From Rallus limicola (taxonomy: Eukaryota; Chordata; Aves; Gruiformes; Rallidae), in the NCBI GenBank assembly GCA_022605955.1, contig JAKCOZ010000010.1, positions 2,542,001 to 2,606,000 on the forward strand: a stretch of 64,000 nucleotides of DNA. The letters run 5' to 3'. Made by a program: the position numbers and the translations under genes. Under the pieces are notes generated by a model. It was not told where the DNA came from. It searched no databases and was given only the letters and a program-made list of their open reading frames with translations. Below are positions 12,731-22,535 of the stretch, in pieces; the stretch's first letter is position 1, and each line of letters begins with the position of its first letter.

Positions 12731-12758
12731 AGGGGCCCTGCCTCCAGCCAGGTGGAGG
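12728..12758 (+). promoter_or_regulatory. Gag-pol UAG with downstream hairpin, candidate readthrough site
   Basis: Gag ends in CAA CAA TAG and pol continues in the same frame with no other stop. Downstream, CCTCCA (12741-12746) and TGGAGG (12753-12758) are perfect complements around a 6-base loop, starting 10 bases after the stop. Gammaretroviruses make Gag-Pol by reading through an in-frame UAG helped by downstream RNA structure. The same mechanism is inferred here, not shown. Confidence 0.6.
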
Positions 12759-15700
12759 AGAGGGATAACCGTGTTTATTGGACTGTGTGGATCAGATGGC
12801 CTGGCATGTCAGACCCACAAGAGTACAAGGCTCTGGTGGATACTGGTGCCCAGTGTACGATAATGCCATCGAATCATGTAGGGACAAAACCTGTCAGCAT
12901 TTCTGGAGTGACAGGTGGATCCCAACAATTGACTGTGTTAGAGGCTGAAGTGAGCTTAACTGGGAAGGACTGGGAGAAACACCCAATTGTGACTGGCCCA
13001 GAAGCTCCATGCATTTTAGGTATAGATTACCTCCGTAGAGGTTATTTTAAGGACCCAAAAGGGTACCGGTGGGCTTTTGGAATAGCTGCTTTGGAGACAG
13101 AAGGCACTGAGCAATTGCGTGCCTTGCCTGGACTCTCTGATGATCCTTCTGTTGTGGGGTTATTGAAGGTTGAAGAACAGCAGGTGCCAATTGCTACAAC
13201 GACGGTGCACAGGAGACAATACCGTACTAACAGGGATTCCCTGATCCCCATCCATAAGCTGATTCGTCAACTAGAGAATCAAGGGGTGATCAGCCGAACC
13301 CGCTCACCCTTTAACAGTCCCATATGGCCAGTGCGGAAGTCCGATGGAGAGTGGAGGCTGACAGTGGATTATCGTGGCCTAAACGAAGTCACTCCAGGTA
13401 TGAGTGCTGCTGTACCAGACATGCTGGAACTGCAGTATGAATTGGAGTCAAAGGCAGCCAAGTGGTATGCCACAATTGACATTGCAAATGCTTTCTTCTC
13501 AATACCACTGGCGCCAGAGTGCAGGCCACAATTTGCTTTCACTTGGAGGGGCATCCAATACACGTGGAATCGTCTGCCCCAGGGGTGGAAACACAGCCCC
13601 ACCATTTGCCATGGACTAATTCAGACCACACTGGAAAAGGGTAAAGCCCCAGAGCACCTGCAGTATATTGATGACATCATTGTATGGGGCAATACAGCAG
13701 AGGAAGTATTTGAGAAAGGAAAAAGGATAATTCAAATCCTTTTGGAAGCTGGTTTTGCTATAAAGCAAAGTAAAGTCAAGGGGCCTACCCGAGAAATCCA
13801 GTTTTTAGGAATAAAATGGCAGGATGGGCGTCGTCAGATCCCAATGGACATTATCAATAAAATAGCAGCTATGTCTCCACCAAGCAACAAAAAGGAAACA
13901 CAAGCTTTCTTAGGTGTTATAGGTTTTTGGCGAATGCATGTCCCAAACTACAGTCTCATTGTGAGCCCACTCTACCACGTAACTCGGAAGAAGAATGATT
14001 TCCAATGGGGCCCTGAGCAGCAGCAAGCCTTTGAACAGATCAAACGCGAGATAGTCCATGCAGTAGCCCTTGGGCCTGTCCGGACAGGGACAGATGTTAA
14101 AAATGTGCTTTACACTGCAGCCGGGGAGAATGGCCCTACCTGGAGTCTCTGGCAGAAAGCACAAGGGGAGACTAGAGGTCGACCACTGGGGTTTTGGAGT
14201 CGGGCCTACAAAGGATCTGAGGCCAATTATACTCCAACAGAAAAGGAAATACTGGCCGCCTATGAAGGGGTTCGAGCCGCTTCAGAAGTGATTGGAACTG
14301 AAGCTCAACTCCTCCTGGCACCCCGACTGCCGGTGCTGGGCTGGATGTTCAAAGGGAAGGTCCCTTCTACACACCATGCCACTGATGCTACGTGGAGCAA
14401 GTGGGTTGCACTAATTACTCAGCGGGCTCGAATAGGAAACCCTAATCGCCCAGGAATCGTGGAAGTGATCACAGACTGGCCAGAAGGCAAAGATTTTGGG
14501 ATGTCACCAGAGGACGAGGAGGTGACACGTGCTGAAGAAGCCCCACCTTACAACAAACTGCCAGAGAATGAGAAGCGATATGCCCTGTTCACCGATGGCT
14601 CCTGTCGCCTTGTGGGAAGGCAGCGAAGATGGAAAGCTGCTGTATGGAGTCCTACCAGACAAGTAGCAGAAGCCACTGAAGGAAAAGGTGAATCAAGCCA
14701 ATTTGCTGAGGTGAAGGCCATCCAGTTGGCCTTGGACATTGCTGAGAGAGAAAAGTGGCCAATGCTCTATCTTTATACTGACTCATGGATGGTAGCTAAT
14801 GCCCTGTGGGGTTGGTTGCAACAGTGGAAAAAGAACAACTGGCAGCGTAGAGGCAAACCCATATGGGCTGCTGACTTATGGCAAGACATTGCTACCCGAT
14901 TAGAGAGGCTTGTTGTAAAGGTACGTCATGTTGATGCCCATGTACCTAAGAGTCGAGCCATGGAGGAACATCAAAACAACCATCAGGTAGATAAGGCTGC
15001 TAGGATTGAAGTGGCTCAGGTAGATCTAGACTGGCAACATAAAGGTGAATTATTCATAGCTCGATGGGCTCATGATTCCTCAGGTCATCAAGGGAGAGAT
15101 GCAACATATAGATGGGCTCGAGATCGAGGGGTGGACTTAACCATGGATGCTATTGCACAAGTTATCCATGAATGTGAGACGTGTGCCGCAATTAAGCAGG
15201 CGAAGCGGTTGAAGCCGCTTTGGTATGGGGGACGGTGGATGAAATATAAATATGGGGAGGCCTGGCAGATTGATTACATCACCCTCCCACAAACCCGCCA
15301 TGGCAAACGCTATGTGCTTACAATGGTGGAGGCTACCACTGGCTGGCTAGAAACATATCCGGTACCCCATGCTACTGCCCGGAATACAATCCTGGGCCTT
15401 GAAAGGCAAGTCCTATGGCGACACGGCACCCCAGAAAGAATCGAGTCAGACAACGGGACTCATTTCCGAAATGCTCTCATAGACACCTGGGCCAAAGAGC
15501 ATGGCATTGAATGGGTGTACCACATTCCTTATCATGCACCAGCCTCTGGGAAAATTGAACGATATAATGGACTCTTAAAGACTACCCTGAAAGCAATGGG
15601 TGGTGGAACATTCAAACATTGGGATACAAATTTGGCAAAAGCCACGTGGTTAGTTAACTCTAGGGGTTCTACCAATCGGGCTGGCCCTGCCCAGTCAAAA

Positions 15701-15916
15701 TTTCCATGTACTGTAGAAGGAGACAGAGTCCCAGTGGTGCACATGAAAAGTATATTAGGGAAGACAGTTTGGGTCATCCCTGCTTCAGGTAAAGGTAAAC
15801 CTATGTCGGGAATTGTTTTTGCTCAAGGACCTGGTTCTACTTGGTGGGTAATGCAGAAGGATGGAGAAACTCGATGTGTACCTCAAAGGGATTTGATTTT
15901 AGGTGAGAATAGCTAA
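12731..15916 (+). CDS. pol: Endogenous retroviral Pol: protease, RT, RNase H, integrase
   Basis: The frame runs open from the gag UAG to TAA at 15914-15916. No ATG is needed if it is made by readthrough. Numbering residues from 12752 as 1: the aspartic protease active site DTGA is at D30. The RT catalytic YIDD is at 305-308 (13664-13675). The RNase H acidic residues are D615 (TDGS), E653 and D677 (YTDS). The integrase zinc motif is H774, H779, C808, C811, and the catalytic triad is D841, D900, E936, giving the exact D,D35E spacing. No dUTPase block is visible after integrase, unlike mouse MuERV-L. All enzymes for reverse transcription and integration look intact. Activity itself is inference. 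Confidence 0.92.
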   Translation, partial: RGPASSQVEERDNRVYWTVWIRWPGMSDPQEYKALVDTGAQCTIMPSNHVGTKPVSISGVTGGSQQLTVLEAEVSLTGKDWEKHPIVTGPEAPCILGIDYLRRGYFKDPKGYRWAFGIAALETEGTEQLRALPGLSDDPSVVGLLKVEEQQVPIATTTVHRRQYRTNRDSLIPIHKLIRQLENQGVISRTRSPFNSPIWPVRKSDGEWRLTVDYRGLNEVTPGMSAAVPDMLELQYELESKAAKWYATIDIANAFFSIPLAPECRPQFAFTWRGIQYTWNRLPQGWKHSPTICHGLIQTTLEKGKAPEHLQYIDDIIVWGNTAEEVFEKGKRIIQILLEAGFAIKQSKVKGPTREIQFLGIKWQDGRRQIPMDIINKIAAMSPPSNKKETQAFLGVIGFWRMHVPNYSLIVSPLYHVTRKKNDFQWGPEQQQAFEQIKREIVHAVALGPVRTGTDVKNVLYTAAGENGPTWSLWQKAQGETRGRPLGFWSRAYKGSEANYTPTEKEILAAYEGVRAASEVIGTEAQLLLAPRLPVLGWMFKGKVPSTHHATDATWSKWVALITQRARIGNPNRPGIVEVITDWPEGKDFGMSPEDEEVTRAEEAPPYNKLPENEKRYALFTDGSCRLVGRQRRWKAAVWSPTRQVAEATEGKGESSQFAEVKAIQLALDIAEREKWPMLYLYTDSWMVANALWGWLQQWKKNNWQRRGKPIWAADLWQDIATRLERLVVKVRHVDAHVPKSRAMEEHQNNHQVDKAARIEVAQVDLDWQHKGELFIARWAHDSSGHQGRDATYRWARDRGVDLTMDAIAQVIHECETCAAIKQAKRLKPLWYGGRWMKYKYGEAWQIDYITLPQTRHGKRYVLTMVEATTGWLETYPVPHATARNTILGLERQVLWRHGTPERIESDNGTHFRNALIDTWAKEHGIEWVYHIPYHAPASGKIERYNGLLKTTLKAMGGGTFKHWDTNLAKATWLVNSRGSTNRAGPAQSKFPCTVEGDRVPVVHMKSILGKTVWVIPASGKGKPMSGIVFAQGPGSTWWVMQKDGETRCVPQRDLILGENS

Positions 15917-16371
15917 TGTAATTAGTAAGGTAGAAATTGTATTATAATAAGTGCTAAATAACCCATTACAGTATATACATTATTACTTTAATTTCTGTAT
16001 ATATAATTGTTGTTGTGTGTTGTACCAATGGAGTTACAGCCGGAAACATACACGTCAATGAAGGAAGACTGCCACGATGATGGGATCAAGACCTATCATC
16101 ACAAGAACTTTTTCCTCTTCCCCTTTGAAAATGAACACTTTTGATTCACAGACCATGACCGAGATGCAGCATGCAACGATCCAATGGTGCATACTGACAC
16201 CATGAGAGACTGTTACAACGAATGAAGCCTGAAAGTCATGGACTAAATCATTTACTCAACAAAACTCAGAAGAAGGATCCATAGACTAAGGGAATAGTAC
16301 AGATATGTGTGTCTGAAACATTGGTTGTACCCAAAAGAAATGGTTGGATCTGGTCATGACGTAAATGGTAT
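15917..16371 (+). other. Provirus 3' non-coding region, no env
   Basis: About 455 bases between the pol stop and the purine tract hold no envelope ORF, no transmembrane segment and no splice-acceptor-linked ORF of useful size. The first 100 bases are very AT-rich. The env-less layout is typical of ERV-L and implies intracellular spread by retrotransposition. Confidence 0.75.
16028..16144 (+). CDS. Small 38-codon ORF between pol and 3' LTR (uncertain)
   Basis: ATG at 16028 to TGA at 16142-16144 gives 38 residues beginning MELQPETY and ending NEHF, rich in His and acidic residues. I recognise no family. It may be chance. It is listed because it is the only ATG ORF of note in the region where env would lie. 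Confidence 0.2.
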   Translation: MELQPETYTSMKEDCHDDGIKTYHHKNFFLFPFENEHF

Positions 16372-16389
16372 GGAATAAGGGGTGGATAA
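16372..16389 (+). promoter_or_regulatory. Polypurine tract region before 3' LTR
   Basis: The bases just before the 3' LTR are nearly all purine (GGAATAAGGGGTGGATAA), the expected place for plus-strand priming. The same GGGGTGGATAA context precedes the 3' LTR of the relic at 40513, which supports its function in the family. Confidence 0.7.
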
Positions 16390-16977
16390 TGTCCTGGTTT
16401 CAGTCAGGATAGAGTTAATTTCATTTGTAGCAGCGGATGGAATGCTGTGTTTGGGAGTTAAAATGAAAACAGTGCTGATAACACCCTGACGTTTTTAGTT
16501 GCAGTCAGACAGTCAAGGCCAGGACAGGTGACCCAGATGGGCCAAAGAGAGTATTCCATGCCAATTACGTCCTGCCCAGGAAAAAGGGGGGCTGATGGGA
16601 GGAAGAAGGGGCGGTTCCGGGACGCGAGCGGCCGGGACGCGAGGGTCTTGGGGGACGGTCGGGTTCCGGGACGGCTCTGGGTGGTACGGCCTGAGTTGTG
16701 TGGTTCGGTGAGAAACTGCATTGTGTATCAATATTTTCATATTCTTTTGCTCTATAGTCCTGTTAGCATTGTATATATTTTATTTTTCTGTTATCTTAGT
16801 AAACTATCCTTATCCCAACCCACGGGCCTCTTAGTTTCTTGGTTTTGGAGTTATTTGCCCCTTCCTTTTCCCTTCCCTTGTTTCCCCCCTCCCCTTTTTC
16901 CCTTTTCTCCTGCTCTTTTACTTTAAGGAGCAGGCAGCTGCGTGGATCTCGGCCCAAGCCGGGGTGAAACCACGACA
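16390..16977 (+). repeat. 3' LTR of the ERV-L-like provirus
   Basis: 588 bp, the same length as the 5' LTR and apparently identical base for base, including the repeated CCGGGACGCGAG motif and the pyrimidine-rich part. LTRs are identical at integration, so identity points to a recent insertion or to gene conversion. Confidence 0.92.
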
Positions 16978-16982
16978 GATGT

Positions 16983-18117
16983 GGGGAGAATTTTTCACAG
17001 ATCATTGGTGATATGAGTTCCCTTACTTGTGCACCCCTTACCCAGAACTTTTCCCAGGTAACTGCTTTTGACCCCTTTCTGCTTGAAATTTACATGAGAT
17101 GTCTGTATGGCATGCTTGAAGTCTGCAGAATGAAATGGCTTTGTACAGAGTGTGAGTCCAGTATCCTTAATGTTCAAAATGTCTCCTAGATTTTTATGCT
17201 CAAAGCAGTTCAAAAGTACACAGTAAAATAGAGCAAACTTTAATGCTTCATTTTTTTCCATATTGATTTTCTGGTTAAAATAAATTACAACATTTCAATG
17301 AGTGACTTAGAGAAGTAGACTTCTGCAATGATTTATGGTACCATCTAGGGAAATATCTAAACACTAGCCAGATCTAATTTCTTCAATGAATTTACCTGGG
17401 AGACGAAGGAGGATTACAAGGCTAGAGATCGTTATCTTGAGACTACATGAGGATCATGTCATCCTTACTTTCACTGTAAAAAGATAAAAAGACATCTGGC
17501 TGGAATTCTTAAATTCCATGCTTTAAAGAAAACTGTGTTTGAAATAGCCCTTAAGAAAACCAAAAGAGAGAAAAAAGAATCAAAAGACCAGAGATGGTAC
17601 TTTGAAGTACAAGCTCATTAGTTCAGTGTATATATCAACATGAGATTTCTTCAGCGTCCATCAGTTAGATGTGATTAAGCAGGCAGCTGCACCCCGAGGT
17701 AAATGGAAAACCTCTGAGATACCATAATCTTTATAGATCTAAATCAGTTTTTCTCATCTGGAGGTTAATACAGTCCTAGCTTGCAGTAACGTTCATGGTT
17801 ACTGAGCTGCTGCAGATTCCATGCTTGATCAGAAAGCCAAGAGATTTAGAAGAAATTTGGAGGCTTTTTCCCTGTGCTCCTGAGGATTTCGGTTGCATCC
17901 ACATGTGCTATCAAAGTGGCATTGCAAGAATTAGCTGTTCTGCTCAAGGCATGGACAGACATTCACTTGTGAAGCACTAGCAGCTTCCAAGACTATCTCT
18001 GTTCCCGAGTCCTTTCCTAAGGCTCAGGCAATGGTCTGGTCATTGGGGGGTTGTGTGTTTTGGTGTGCTTGTTTTTCTTTAACATGTTTAAGCTGGAGTA
18101 CAATTACATATGATAAT
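16983..18117. other. Intergenic sequence, no feature recognised
   Basis: Sequence right of the provirus with balanced to AT-rich composition. Short ORFs only. No repeat family or RNA gene seen. Confidence 0.5.
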
Positions 18118-18360
18118 CACAGTATCATAGAATGCTTTGGGTTAGAAGTGACCTACAAGATCATCTAAGTTCCAACCCCCCTGCCATGGGTAGGTACACC
18201 TTCACTAAACCAGGCTGCTCCAAGCCTCATCCAATCTTGGGCCTTGAACACTTCCAGGGATGGGGCTTTCACAACCTCTGGGCAGCCTGTGCCAGTGCCT
18301 CACCACCCTCACAGTAAAGAATTTCTTCCTACAGTCTAATACAAACCCACGCTCACTGGG
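18118..18360 (-). mobile_element. CR1 LINE 3' fragment
   Basis: The + strand opens with ATCATAGAATGCTTTGGGTT and runs through the reverse-complement CR1 3' end phrases for dividing lines such as CCAACCCCCCTGCCATGGG and CTCTGGGCAGCCTGTGCC. It is a short 5'-truncated copy. Confidence 0.88.
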
Positions 18361-18364
18361 TTGG

Positions 18365-18545
18365 TAAGATACACTGCATTATCACCAGGTGTGAGTGAAA
18401 TTTGCCATGGGCTGTTGTTCTTCCCCTTTCGTGGTGCTTTTGTCAGCAACCTATCCTTATCCTAACCCACTTAGGGTCCATCTGTTTCTCCTGCAGGAGT
18501 GAGTGAGCAAAATCTTGGCCACTGCTTGGGGCCTAATTTCCTCTT
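18365..18545 (+). repeat. ERV-L-like LTR fragment
   Basis: The block contains ACCTATCCTTATCCTAACCC followed by a TCTGTTTCTCCTGCAGG stretch. This resembles the R-U5 part of the provirus LTR (ACTATCCTTATCCCAACCCA at about 10649) and, even better, the LTR of the relic at 40513-40830. Boundaries are approximate and the U3 part is missing or too diverged to see. Confidence 0.55.
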
Positions 18546-19408
18546 TGCTGGCTTCCATTGCCCATATGTTGCATGTGTTATACATACAAGTGACTGATTA
18601 GGTTATTAATCAATCCCTCAAATAGGAACTTCTGTGGTGTTCCTGGCTCCCTTGCAGCCTTCCTAGATGAAATCTGGTGCTGGCAAGTAGGAGCTACAAA
18701 TACTAGCAGTTTGAGATTTTGGGCCTGAAATAGGTGGCCGGGCTGAATTGACATTGGCTCATCCAGTTTTCACAAAGGAAATACTTTGAAGAACTGATGT
18801 AAGAAATCAGAGCTGATTCTCCGAGCATGAAAAACTTTGCAAGCCTTTCTCCAAGAAATAGATGGGAAAATTTCCATAAAAGTAAGGAAAATCAGTGATG
18901 ATTGCAGAGAGAAAAGGAGGCGATAGAGCTGGCCATCACTTGGTGGTGCTTAGGCACAATTTAGCATAGACTGATTGCTTTTTACATAAGTGTAAGTATC
19001 TCTAATATCCTATTCAAAACATCACGGAGACAGTGACATATGCACTGAGAAATGAAGTCATCTTCCTTGAGGAAGACTGGGGAGTCATCTGACAAGCTAA
19101 AAATTATTGAAAGAAAAGCATCAGAGCAAGGAACGTAACACAGGTTCTTTTGAAGCTCTTGATAAGGAAACCACAAATGTGATCTTGCACAATAAAAAAA
19201 TCAAAATACATGAAAATAATAAATTAAATCAAGGATAAAAAAAAAAATCAAGGGTAAGAAAGTGACAAAGAAAGAAACCAAGCTGTATTGCTAGCAGTTC
19301 TCATGCCATCTGTGCTGACAAGGAGGTGCTAGACAGAATTTTGCTGATACATGCTATTTTGAAGGCAATGTTGAAGATAACACAAGTACTGCATTGTCTG
19401 TAATGTTA

Positions 19409-19510
19409 TTTTTGTCCTTTCATACAGAAAATCATCCCAGAATCAGCTGTTTTCATACAGACTTTGAACCAGCAACAAAAAGACCCAAAACCACGGATAG
19501 CTAGACCACC
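19409..19510 (+). repeat. Direct repeat copy 1 (102 bp)
   Basis: It begins TTTTTGTCCTTTCATACAGA and ends AGCTAGACCACC. A second copy of the same length lies 818 bases downstream with about six mismatches by eye, mostly transitions. It is not a family I recognise. Confidence 0.8.
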
Positions 19511-20226
19511 AAGGCACAGAGAAAGTGCTGCTCTTTAGTAGAGAAAAGAGGGTTGAAGGAACAACCCCTGAAGGAAAGCATGTTCCTCGTGTAGAAGGAA
19601 AACCATGGTTCCTCTTGCATATCGGCCATCTCCAGTGCAGCGAAAGGACGTGAAGCCATCTGGAAAACACTGAGGTAGTATGTTATATTTCTGCTGTGAA
19701 TGTAGAGAAGAAGTTACCCCTGATCATATCGTTCTGCAAAAGGGCACTTTGCTGCCAGCTTAAGGAAGCCAGAAAAAGCAGTTAGCTCTGGCTTCCTAGT
19801 CTGTGGTAAGGCTTCTTCCCTTGCTTTCACCAGAAAGCAACTGGTAGCTGTATCTAGTAGCAAGTATCTCCACGCTCCCATTTGCCTGCTGTTACTCAGA
19901 ACAAGACTGCAGTGGAGTCACACGGTACAGGCCTGCCATGCAACTGTGGGCAAGCAGCGTTATCGGGGGAGTGTGAAGGCCCTACCTGTAAGGAGGACAG
20001 AGATTGCAGTCAGGCCAATTCCAGCCTCGCTCATGCTTCCAGGCTGCCCGCTGTAACAGTTGTAGGTTCCTGGCCCTAACAAGTAGATTTTTCTGATCAG
20101 GTGAGCTCTTAGGCCTGTGTGGTTGTGTGTCATGTGCAGCCTGCAAAGCTGCACTTGGGATCTTTTTGGAAGGGAGAGCTGCTTCTGCCAGAAGCTCTAC
20201 AGCTGCTACAGTTTTCCCTAGGTTTT

Positions 20227-20328
20227 TTTTTGTCCTTTCATACAGAAAATCATCCCAGAATCAGCTGTTTTCATGCAGACTTTGAACTAGCAACAAAAAG
20301 ACCCAAGAACATGGACAGCTAGACCACC
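20227..20328 (+). repeat. Direct repeat copy 2 (102 bp)
   Basis: Second copy of the block at 19409-19510, same orientation. The two could be ends of an unrecognised element of about 920 bp or a local duplication. Confidence 0.8.
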
Positions 20329-22401
20329 GAGTACAGCATAGTACTCTGCCACCTTGTTCCAAGAATCCAGGAATGATGATGTGTGGAGAAATGGAAGTTT
20401 GTTTCTTTTTCAGAAATTGTTGTGCTTGACTCGTAGTCCCCTAGGTGCAGCTGCAGGCATGCCTGATAGTCCTTGCACGTTCTTCTTGTCTTCAAAGTTA
20501 CAATGTTGTAAACATCATGGACATTTGGGATATTGTAATATACTGAAGGTAATGAAGCAATGAAGAGTTAACCCTGCTGATTCATTGTGATGGGAGAGCA
20601 TCTGGATTCACCTTCCATTGTCAAACATCCATTTTCTGCTGTTTCAGATGGTTTGAGTCCGCTTACAGAATTTAACTACCTGATTGATATACCTAGAGCA
20701 GGTTCAATGCCTAACCAAAGGCTTCAACCGCCATAACAATGTCCCAGGATATCTCATGCATTTGCAGGCAAGTCCAACATGAAAATGACAGAGCCAGGCA
20801 TCTCACTACAGTGACAGCTGGCATGCCCCAGAGGGTCTAAGGGGATAGTAACATTTGTGTTTACACTGAAACCTGGCTAATGATTTCACACCTGAAGTGA
20901 TGTGAATGTGCATACGTATGAGACCTGAAGTCTGAAAAAATAGCAACTGGCCTTTTTGAAATTGCAGTGGTTGTTTATCAGGTTTGGGTTTAGTTATTGT
21001 TTGGTTTGCTTCACAGGCACCTCTTTCCCCCACCTCCCCATTTGAGCAAATGCTGAAAGTAAGCCCAGTGTTGTCATTATTCTGTTTGCTTGCTTGATTA
21101 TGTCCATTCCTGTTCGTTACAGCAAGAACTCAACCTACAATGCTGGATTTTTTCTGATCTCCTGCTCTGTATATAATGATTATATCATCATATATATGAT
21201 TGTAAGCTGCTCTATGAGCTCAGTCCTGAAGTTGAAATAAAAGCAGTAGACCGTCGAGTATCTCTTTTAAGCAAAAAATAATTTTGAGAGCTCTTTTAAT
21301 AAATTTTAAATGCCTTTATTCTCCTCGCTGCAATACATAGAATTTTATTTTATGTCAATGTACGTAGTGAAAAATCAAACAATACACATTTTCTTCTGTC
21401 ACTACAATGTTCAGACAACATACATTTGTTGTATCTGTTCTGCTTGGGTTTTTTTCTGTCACATAAGTAGATTGAAGGAACAAGACCGGCTGCTATGTGA
21501 TGATGCCTGCCTCTGTTAAAGTGCAATTAATCAGAGGCAATTAATTTATTTGCAATATGTTCTAAAGCTTCTACAGACTCTAATACCTCTATGACCTGGC
21601 ACAGAATTTGAATTAAGTGAAGTAAAAGCCAGTATGCAAACTGGTCATATGCTGTCCTTGTTTGTCAGTAGCTGATGCAATACAATCCAGCACTGATACA
21701 TCCCTTATTTGTCAGAAGACCTACTATAGTGCTACTATAGTATTTTGGGCTTCTCATAGCCTGTCACAAAATTAGTAAAACTCAAATGCATCAGTTATAT
21801 GTGCACACTGATGCACATGAACATGCAAAATAAAATACTTCTTTTCTAAATACTGCACTTAATACTTTTGCAAAATCTAGCTGATTTTGAAAATAAGTTC
21901 TTCTTAACACTAAGAGGGGTTCAGGGGACAATTTTAAGTGATGCCAGCCAAGAATTCTGAAACTTTATAAAAGATGCTCATTATTTTGATGAGCTCTTCC
22001 CCCATGTTTAGGAATTGCTGGATTATCCTTACACTTCACAAAGTGGCTCAGCATGCTATTTTTTACTGCAAAACACTAGTAGATGAAGGCAGGTCAAGAG
22101 TTAATCATGCCTTACAGAAAAAAATGTAAAAGCACCAAATGAAAACACTTTGTCAAAATATACATTGTACTTGTGAAGCATTCACATCTGAATTCAATAA
22201 CTTCACAGGTCTTGTTGCACAAGATTAGTCCACCTTTAAATTACTTGAGGCACACTTTCTTACTTGGAAGGAATGTTGGATTTTGCTAGTTTCTCAGCTT
22301 GGCACACTTATATACCAGTATGAGCTGGTACCATTCTCAGCTATGTATGTTACCAGAACAGCTATTTCACATTTAAAGACAGTGAATTGTAAAGTTATAA
22401 T

Positions 22402-22429
22402 GATTATTATTATTATTATTATTATTATT
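22402..22429 (+). repeat. (ATT)n microsatellite
   Basis: About nine uninterrupted ATT units. A simple repeat likely to vary in length. Confidence 0.9.
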
Positions 22430-22445
22430 CTCCTGCCTTCCATAT

Positions 22446-22535
22446 TAGAATCATAGAATATACTGAGTTGGAAGGGACCCATAAGGCTCATCAAGTCCAA
22501 CTCCTGGCTATTTCATGCACCTATACCACAGGTTA
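22446..22535 (-). mobile_element. CR1 LINE 3' end, very short fragment
   Basis: AGAATCATAGAATATACTGA followed by GTTGGAAGGGACCCATAAGG and CCAACTCCTGGC matches the last bases of CR1 in reverse complement. The rest of the copy is missing or too diverged. Confidence 0.8.

Larger units (their letters stand above)
10229..16982 (+). mobile_element. Complete ERV-L-like provirus (LTR-gag-pol-LTR, no env)
   Basis: A full provirus is bounded by a 5-bp target duplication, GATGT at 10229-10233 and again at 16978-16982. Its parts in order are the 5' LTR, a primer binding site, gag, a UAG, pol in the same frame, about 470 bp of non-coding sequence, a purine tract and the 3' LTR. The LTR start (TGTCCTGGTTTCAGTCAGGA), the gag and pol type and the absence of env fit avian class III (ERV-L, spumavirus-related) elements. 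Both LTRs are 588 bp and I found no difference on reading them side by side. All catalytic motifs of protease, RT, RNase H and integrase are present. It therefore looks like a recent insertion. The family name rests on recognition, not alignment. Confidence 0.93.
18546..22400. other. Intergenic sequence with one direct duplication
   Basis: No gene recognised. The only structure I can support is the pair of 102-bp direct repeats at 19409 and 20227, listed separately. The DNA between them is somewhat GC-richer than its surroundings. Confidence 0.5.

Noticed and set aside
12752..12754. GTG as the start of a separate pol protein
   Set aside because: GTG starts are bacterial usage. The frame is open right from the gag UAG, so readthrough is the simpler view; pol is given from 12731.
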